Positions 1-4,280 of a stretch of 6,959 nucleotides of DNA are shown piece by piece. Where the stretch lies: NCBI GenBank assembly GCA_036398215.1, contig DASWHK010000342.1:1-6959 (forward strand), read 5' to 3'. Source of the stretch: DASWHK01 sp036398215 (GTDB lineage Bacteria; Acidobacteriota; UBA890). Numbering within the stretch: position 1 is the stretch's first letter; the number at the start of each line of letters is the position of its first letter. The notes under the pieces were generated by a model. The model had not been told where the DNA came from, did not search any database, and worked only from the letters and a program-made list of their open reading frames with translations. The position numbers and the translations under genes were made by a program.

Positions 1-2627
1 AGGACCTTGAAGCTGGCGAACGTCTGCCCGCGCCACTGGGGCTGGAAGCCGAGCAACACCACGTGCCCGTTGCCGTGCACGACGTCCAGCGCCGCGGCGT
101 AGCCATGCAGATGGTCCTCGCCGAGCAGATACCCGGAGGCCAGCGGCGACCCCTCGGCCGGATACTTCACCAGCGCGGCGCCCTCGAAATCGTCGGCCAC
201 CGTGAACACCGGGCCACCGCCGACGAAGAGCTTGGCTCTCGCGGGCACCCCCGCCATCACCGGGTGATAGGGATCGACGTCGAGCTCCAGGATCGACCCC
301 GAGAGGAAGTATTCCTCGCGGTCGAGCCCGTCGACGACATCCTCCACCGGCAGGTGGAGCTCGTCGATGGCGAAGTTGCTGCTGCCGTTCAAGCAGACCA
401 ACGTCCCGCCCTCGCGGACGAACGTATCGAGGATGCGCACGCCCTCGCGGCCGATGCCTCCCGCGTAGCGCCCGGGAACCGTGCCCGGCTGCCGCCCGTC
501 GATCAGGGTGCCGGCGCCGAAGTCCGCCAGGATGATCACGTCGAAGCGCTGGTTGAGCCGCCCGGCCCTGACGTCGGCCGGGCGTACCGTGATCGGCTCG
601 AAGCCGTACATCTCCAGCACCCAACGGGTCCAGCCCTCGTCGATGTTGCCTCCCCAGGGACGATACAGGCCGATCCGCGGCTCGCCGATGTCGGCGCCCG
701 AGGCGTCGCCGCGGGCGGCGCGCAGCGCCAGGTCGTCGACGAGCCCCGTCAGGGAGCCGGCGGCGAGGCCGGTGATCTCGTAGCGGCCGCTGGTGCCGGC
801 TTCACCGTCGGCCCCCGGGGTGCCGGGCCGGAACTGGACGCTGCCACCGCCGGCGAGCGCGGCGTTGATCGCCTTGTAGGTGGAGTTCTGCGCCGGATCG
901 AGGATCAGGGCGCCGCCGCCGCCCGAGGTCGTGCCGGCGGGCGGCACGATGCCGGCGGCGACCGGGTCGGTGTCGAAGCCCGGCCCCGGGGCGCTGTCGA
1001 ACGGCGCGGCATCGCGGTCCTCGTCCCAGCCGACCGTGTCCGCCTCGATCGGCCCCATCGCCTCACGCACCGCGGCGCCCAGCGGGCTCGACGCTTCGAT
1101 GACCCGCACTCCCATCAGAAACGGTAGCGTCCAGCCGGCGACGTCGTACGGCTGGTCGGGCGGGCCCTCGGGGAAATCGCGGAGGTCCGGATACTCCTGG
1201 ATCGCGAACAGCTGGCGGACGAAGTTGGCGAACGGCTGGTCCATGGGGATCACCCAGGTTCCCGCCGGATAGTCGATGCCGTCGTGGGTCACTTCCTCGC
1301 TCAGCTGCTCGACCTCGATGCCGTTGAAGGCCAGGCGGCGCAGGAGCTCGACGGCGGCCACGGGATCGTCCTGTTCCTGAGGGACGAAGAAGGCGTAGGG
1401 AGGCTCTTGGGTGAACTCGGCGATGACGTCGCGGCCCGCCTGGTAGCGATTGTAGAGGACGTCGTACTTGTATTTGGCGGCGAAGTCCAGGACCGAGAAC
1501 GACGCCGTCAGCATGTAGTCGACCGCGTCGCGGAGCCGCCACCAGCCTCCCTTCCAGGGGCTCGAATAGAGCGACTCGGGGCGCAGGTCGCGGCGGCTGG
1601 CGGGAAAATCCTGGAGCGTGTACAGGCGCGGCGTCCCCCAGCCCGACGCCGCGGTCTCGGTCAGGAACGAGGCGACATTGTGGAAGTTGTTGGCGTGGTC
1701 GATGAACCCCGGGTACCAGTTGTCGAAGCCGGTGCCCATGTGGGTGGCGCCCACCTGCCCGCGCTCCTCCAGCGCCTGCGCCATCGACATGCCGAGCATG
1801 TTCACCGTCCGCCACATCAGCGGGTGCACGTACGTGGAGACCGGCTCGGCGAACGGCGGGATCCAGATGCGGGTCGGGAAGGGCGACGACTGGTGATGGT
1901 TGTAGAGGATCTGCGGCTCCCAGTGGCGCACGATTCGGGTCACCGTGCGCGACTCGATCATGTTGATCATGTAGCCGTCGCGGTTGTTGTCGTGGCCGAT
2001 GTACTTCTGGTACAGCTCCGGCGTGCCCGCCGTCTCGTACGGCGTCCCGAGGTTCTGGCGGTACCACTCGGCGACCATGTTCTGGCCGTCGGGGTTGATC
2101 GAGAACCACAACACCAGCACCACGTTGTCGAGTATGGCGGCGATCTCGGGATCGGAGTCGCCGGTGATCAGGTCGTAGGCGAGCTGGATGGTGTGCTGGG
2201 CGTGGGCCACTTCGGTGGCGTGAAGGCCGCCGTCGATGTGGACGATCGCCTTGCCCTCGGTGGCGAGCTGGCGGGCCTCGGCGTCGGTCAGGCCCTCGGG
2301 ATGGGCGAGCCGCTGGCCGATCTCACGGTAGCGCTCGACGTTGCGGAGGTTCTCGGCGGACGAGATCAGGGCGATATACCAGGGCAGGCCGAAGCTGGTC
2401 CGCCCGACCTCGACGAGCTGCAGCCGATCGCTCGCCGCATCGAGCCGGCGGAAGTACTCCAGCGACTCGTCGTAGGTAGCCAGGAAGAAGTCGGCGCCGA
2501 CCCGCTGGCCAAGGACCGATTCCGGGGTCGGCACGGAGCCCTGGGCTGCCACCACCGGGCCGACGGCGGGGGCGATCATGAGCAGCAAAAGCGCGGCGCA
2601 AAGGCGCCGCGAGAGCGGGCTGTTCAT
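1..2627 (-). CDS. Secreted M14-family zinc carboxypeptidase-like protein with C-terminal amidotransferase-like domain (3' end cut by window)
   Basis: Predicted exported zinc metallopeptidase; 875 residues are visible and the frame runs off the left edge without a stop. The ATG at 2627 is supported by a GAGGAAG ribosome site and by a signal peptide: basic SRR, hydrophobic stretch about residues 9-27, likely cleavage after VVAAQ. The M14 domain spans about 45-340. HATE (His136, Glu139) gives two zinc ligands and NHHQ (His245) the third. NPDG (178-181) and NNRD (Asn215, Arg216) match the substrate-binding region, and LTET (Glu324) supplies the catalytic glutamate, so the active site looks intact. 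A middle region has a Gly-rich linker (about 563-573). Residues about 650-875 resemble the class I glutamine-amidotransferase-like domain that follows M14 in large environmental-bacterial homologues (DEGWTRWVLEMYGF, GGTLVCLNGSS). The ending GFQPQWRGQT suggests only some tens of residues are missing. Likely role is extracellular or periplasmic peptide degradation; the substrate is unknown. Confidence 0.93.
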   Translation of the reverse strand, partial: MNSPLSRRLCAALLLLMIAPAVGPVVAAQGSVPTPESVLGQRVGADFFLATYDESLEYFRRLDAASDRLQLVEVGRTSFGLPWYIALISSAENLRNVERYREIGQRLAHPEGLTDAEARQLATEGKAIVHIDGGLHATEVAHAQHTIQLAYDLITGDSDPEIAAILDNVVLVLWFSINPDGQNMVAEWYRQNLGTPYETAGTPELYQKYIGHDNNRDGYMINMIESRTVTRIVRHWEPQILYNHHQSSPFPTRIWIPPFAEPVSTYVHPLMWRTVNMLGMSMAQALEERGQVGATHMGTGFDNWYPGFIDHANNFHNVASFLTETAASGWGTPRLYTLQDFPASRRDLRPESLYSSPWKGGWWRLRDAVDYMLTASFSVLDFAAKYKYDVLYNRYQAGRDVIAEFTQEPPYAFFVPQEQDDPVAAVELLRRLAFNGIEVEQLSEEVTHDGIDYPAGTWVIPMDQPFANFVRQLFAIQEYPDLRDFPEGPPDQPYDVAGWTLPFLMGVRVIEASSPLGAAVREAMGPIEADTVGWDEDRDAAPFDSAPGPGFDTDPVAAGIVPPAGTTSGGGGALILDPAQNSTYKAINAALAGGGSVQFRPGTPGADGEAGTSGRYEITGLAAGSLTGLVDDLALRAARGDASGADIGEPRIGLYRPWGGNIDEGWTRWVLEMYGFEPITVRPADVRAGRLNQRFDVIILADFGAGTLIDGRQPGTVPGRYAGGIGREGVRILDTFVREGGTLVCLNGSSNFAIDELHLPVEDVVDGLDREEYFLSGSILELDVDPYHPVMAGVPARAKLFVGGGPVFTVADDFEGAALVKYPAEGSPLASGYLLGEDHLHGYAAALDVVHGNGHVVLLGFQPQWRGQTFASFKV
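2592..2611 (-). promoter_or_regulatory. Perfect 8-bp GC stem-loop in the first codons of the M14 peptidase mRNA
   Basis: On the mRNA strand, CGCGGCGC and GCGCCGCG are exact reverse complements separated by the loop CUUU. The stem is all G:C and lies about 17 to 36 nucleotides into the coding sequence, at codons 6-12 (the SRRLCAA part of the signal peptide). The structure is directly visible. A regulatory effect on initiation, or a pause during signal-peptide synthesis, is only inference, and coding constraint in a GC-rich genome could produce it by chance. Confidence 0.4.
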
Positions 2628-2734
2628 CGTGCTTCCTCGCTTCGAAGGTTCGGGCCGCGGAGCGCAGCCTGGCGGGCCATGTCTGCCGCGCAAGCAACGT
2701 ACCACACCGCCGGAAATGCGCGAATCTGCGTGCC
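2628..2734. other. 107-base intergenic gap between the YbjQ gene and the peptidase gene
   Basis: This is the only real gap between genes in the window. Read on the minus strand it holds no inverted repeat followed by a T run, so no intrinsic terminator is seen after the YbjQ stop. No convincing sigma-70 or GGAAC/CGTC-type ECF promoter pair was found. The only clear signal is the peptidase ribosome site at its left end. The gap is long enough for a promoter, so the peptidase could be transcribed separately or by read-through from the sigma operon. Confidence 0.5.
2632..2638 (-). promoter_or_regulatory. Ribosome binding site of the M14 peptidase gene
   Basis: The mRNA reads GAGGAAG followed by CACG and ATG. 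The GAGGA core sits six nucleotides before the start. This fixes the ATG at 2627 and agrees with the signal peptide beginning directly at that codon. Confidence 0.75.
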
Positions 2735-3055
2735 TTACTCGGGCTCGATCGTCACTGCGGTGCCGTAGGCGAGGATCTCCGCCACGTTGGCCATCACGTA
2801 GGCGGTCCCGAAGCGGACGCCGACGACGGCGTTGGCGCCCAGGCCTCGGGCCTCCTCGATCATGCGGTCGAGGGCCTGCTCGCGCGCCTCGGCGAGCATC
2901 TTGGTGTAGTCGCTGATCTCGCCGCCGACGATGCCGCGCAGGGCGGCCATGATGTCCCGACCGATGTGCCGTGCCCGCAGCGTGTTGCCGCGCGCCAGGC
3001 CGTGGGTTTCGAGGATGCGGTAACCGCGGACGTCCTCGGTCGTCGTGACGATCAT
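2735..3055 (-). CDS. YbjQ/UPF0145 family protein (putative heavy-metal-binding domain)
   Basis: A 106-residue cytoplasmic protein, the usual length for the UPF0145/YbjQ family. Family hallmarks are the N-terminal TTTEDVRGYRILETHGLARG strand region, the R-HIGRDI segment (about 29-35), GGEISDYTKML (44-54), the helix AREQALDRMIEEA, and GANAVVGVRF (73-82) followed by a hydrophobic strand and EILAYGTAV. No signal peptide or membrane segment is present. Members are thought to form small oligomeric barrels; they are often labelled heavy-metal-binding, but their biochemical role is unresolved. This copy has no cysteine and only two histidines (18 and 30). Its ATG overlaps the anti-sigma stop as ATGA, with a near-ideal GAGGTGA site just upstream, so it is co-translated with the anti-sigma factor and may work with it. 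Family assignment is strong; function is unknown. Confidence 0.9.
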   Translation of the reverse strand: MIVTTTEDVRGYRILETHGLARGNTLRARHIGRDIMAALRGIVGGEISDYTKMLAEAREQALDRMIEEARGLGANAVVGVRFGTAYVMANVAEILAYGTAVTIEPE

Positions 3056-3549
3056 CGGATCACCTCTCGATAGCGCTCGCTGCGGAACCTGGTCAGTACC
3101 TCGCGACCGATGGAAACCAGCAACACGATCGTCCCTCCTAGCGCCGCACCGACGCCGAGGCGCACGATCAGCGGCGCTTCGGAGTCGAGCAGGAAACCGT
3201 TCAACAGCTGCCAGGCGCCGTAGCCCAGCAGCAGGATCAGACCAGCCGACAGCAGCAGCCATCCGGCCGAGCGCTCGAGCCGCCGGTATACGGTCTCCCA
3301 GGCGGCATCGACGTCGAGCGGCGGCAACTCTTCGTTGAGCATCTCTTCCGTGACCTCCTCGAGCTTGCGGAACTGCCTCTCCTCGCGGCGGCATGCCACG
3401 CACACGGCCAGGTGGTCCTCGAGCCTGCGTATCTTCACGGGGCCGAGCTCTCCGTCGATGTAGCCCATCAGCAGAAGCCGGGCCTCCTCACATCGGAGGG
3501 CCCGCCCCTCGGGGCCGTGAGCCGGCGGTCGCCGCACGTCGTTGCTCAT
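3052..3549 (-). CDS. Zinc-finger (zf-HC2) anti-sigma factor with two transmembrane helices
   Basis: A 165-residue protein encoded directly after the ECF sigma factor, which it probably sequesters at the membrane. The N-terminal cytoplasmic domain carries the anti-sigma zinc signature: Cys20, then His46-x3-Cys50-x2-Cys53 (HLAVCVAC), with the typical MGYIDGEL helix at 28-35. An acidic region follows (about 61-90). Two hydrophobic segments, about 96-118 and 127-147, are joined by a loop of about ten residues, and the tail (148-165, RFRSERYREVIR) is strongly basic. This predicts both termini in the cytoplasm and no extracytoplasmic sensor domain. The start overlaps the sigma stop as ATGA at 3549-3546, with AAGGA nine nucleotides upstream; the stop overlaps the YbjQ start. 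What releases the sigma factor is not evident. Confidence 0.9.
   Translation of the reverse strand: MSNDVRRPPAHGPEGRALRCEEARLLLMGYIDGELGPVKIRRLEDHLAVCVACRREERQFRKLEEVTEEMLNEELPPLDVDAAWETVYRRLERSAGWLLLSAGLILLLGYGAWQLLNGFLLDSEAPLIVRLGVGAALGGTIVLLVSIGREVLTRFRSERYREVIR
3060..3066 (-). promoter_or_regulatory. Ribosome binding site of the YbjQ gene, inside the anti-sigma 3' end
   Basis: The mRNA shows GAGGTGA, a seven-base match to the anti-Shine-Dalgarno complement, placed four nucleotides before the ATG at 3055. It lies in the last codons of the anti-sigma gene. Such a strong site suggests the small protein can be made at a higher level than the anti-sigma factor. Confidence 0.8.
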
Positions 3550-4244
3550 ACCTCACCGTCCTTCAACGATCGCTTCTTCCCCTCGTCGACCTCGATCAGC
3601 GACGGATCGAGCTCTTCGAGAGCTTGTTTCAAGCGGCCCCGGGCGCGATACAGGCGCGACGCCACCGTGCCGGTGCCGATGCCGAGGGTCTCGGCGAGCT
3701 CGTCGTAGCTGAGCCCCTCGACGTGCTTGAGAATCAATATCTCGCGGTCGGACTCATCGAGCCCGCCCATGGCCCGGCGCACCAGGTCGGAGGTGCGACG
3801 CCGCTCCGGCGCCGCCGTCATCGTCGCCCCGCCCACCCAGTGCCCCGGGCGCTCGGCGGCGGCGCGCGCCCGTGCCGCGTCGCGGCGGCGGGTGCGCATG
3901 TAGACCTTGCAGCGGTTCAGCAGGATGCCGCGCATCCATGGGTAGAACGGGCGCCCCAGGGTAAACGTGTCGATGGCGCGATAGGCGGCGACGAACGCCT
4001 CCTGCACCAGGTCGCACGCCTCCTCGGAATCGCCGACCACCGCCCGGGCGACGCGAACCAGGCGCGCGAAATAGGCCTCGAACAGCGGCCGGAAGGCCTC
4101 CTTGCGGCCCTGCTTGCAGAACTCCAGTGCCCGTTGCTCGGCGGCAAATTCCATCGCGTCCCAGCCCGGCGGGACCGCGGCCCCGCCGGAGCCGATTCGC
4201 GGCTCCTCCGCGGGCGCCTCTGCGTCGCTCTTGTCGCCCTTCAT
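3546..4244 (-). CDS. ECF-type (sigma-70 family) RNA polymerase sigma factor
   Basis: A 232-residue extracytoplasmic-function sigma factor, directing RNA polymerase to a dedicated promoter set. After an Ala/Glu/Pro-rich leader (about 1-35), region sigma-2 spans about 48-120: ACDLVQEAFVAAYRAIDTF (region 2.2 core) and PWMRGILLNRCKVYMRTRRR (2.3-2.4, promoter melting and -10 contact). A basic, Ala-rich linker (about 121-155) joins it to sigma-4 (about 158-208). There, LDESDREILILKHVEGLSY precedes the helix-turn-helix ELAETLGIGTGTVASRLYRARGRL that reads the -35 element. There is no extra C-terminal domain beyond a short charged tail. The chosen ATG at 4244 has a weak ribosome site. A GTG at 4280, in frame and overlapping the upstream stop, is a serious alternative that adds 12 residues; Met31 is a third possibility. 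The stop overlaps the anti-sigma start, the classic cognate-pair arrangement. Confidence 0.92.
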   Translation of the reverse strand: MKGDKSDAEAPAEEPRIGSGGAAVPPGWDAMEFAAEQRALEFCKQGRKEAFRPLFEAYFARLVRVARAVVGDSEEACDLVQEAFVAAYRAIDTFTLGRPFYPWMRGILLNRCKVYMRTRRRDAARARAAAERPGHWVGGATMTAAPERRRTSDLVRRAMGGLDESDREILILKHVEGLSYDELAETLGIGTGTVASRLYRARGRLKQALEELDPSLIEVDEGKKRSLKDGEV

Positions 4245-4276
4245 GTGCCGGAGTCCGGGGCTTTCTGCGCGCCGGG

Positions 4277-4280
4277 TCAC
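4277..4280 (-). promoter_or_regulatory. Possible GTGA start/stop overlap: alternative GTG start of the sigma gene
   Basis: GTG at 4280-4278 is in frame with the sigma factor, 12 codons before the ATG at 4244, and shares bases with the TGA at 4279-4277 that ends the dehydrogenase gene. A GAAG lies a few bases upstream. This matches the two ATGA overlaps further downstream in the unit and would couple sigma synthesis to translation of the dehydrogenase. The geometry is visible; its use as a start is inference. Confidence 0.4.

Noticed and set aside
63..1127. Plus-strand open frame of 354 codons at the left end
   Set aside because: Antisense to the C-terminal half of the peptidase, whose minus-strand frame has clear family motifs; no domain or ribosome site supports the plus frame.
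2640..2647. CTTCGAAG palindrome upstream of the peptidase ribosome site
   Set aside because: Eight bases are too few to argue for an operator, and it has no second copy or flanking promoter element.
1284..2768. Long plus-strand open frame of 494 codons
   Set aside because: It is fully antisense to the M14 peptidase. Its translation is rich in Arg, Gly, Val and Asp with no recognisable domain, as expected of a shadow frame in GC-rich DNA.
4249..4259. CCGGAGTCCGG palindrome between the dehydrogenase stop and the sigma ATG
   Set aside because: The arms are only five bases with a single central base, easily expected by chance at this GC content; no promoter motif is nearby.
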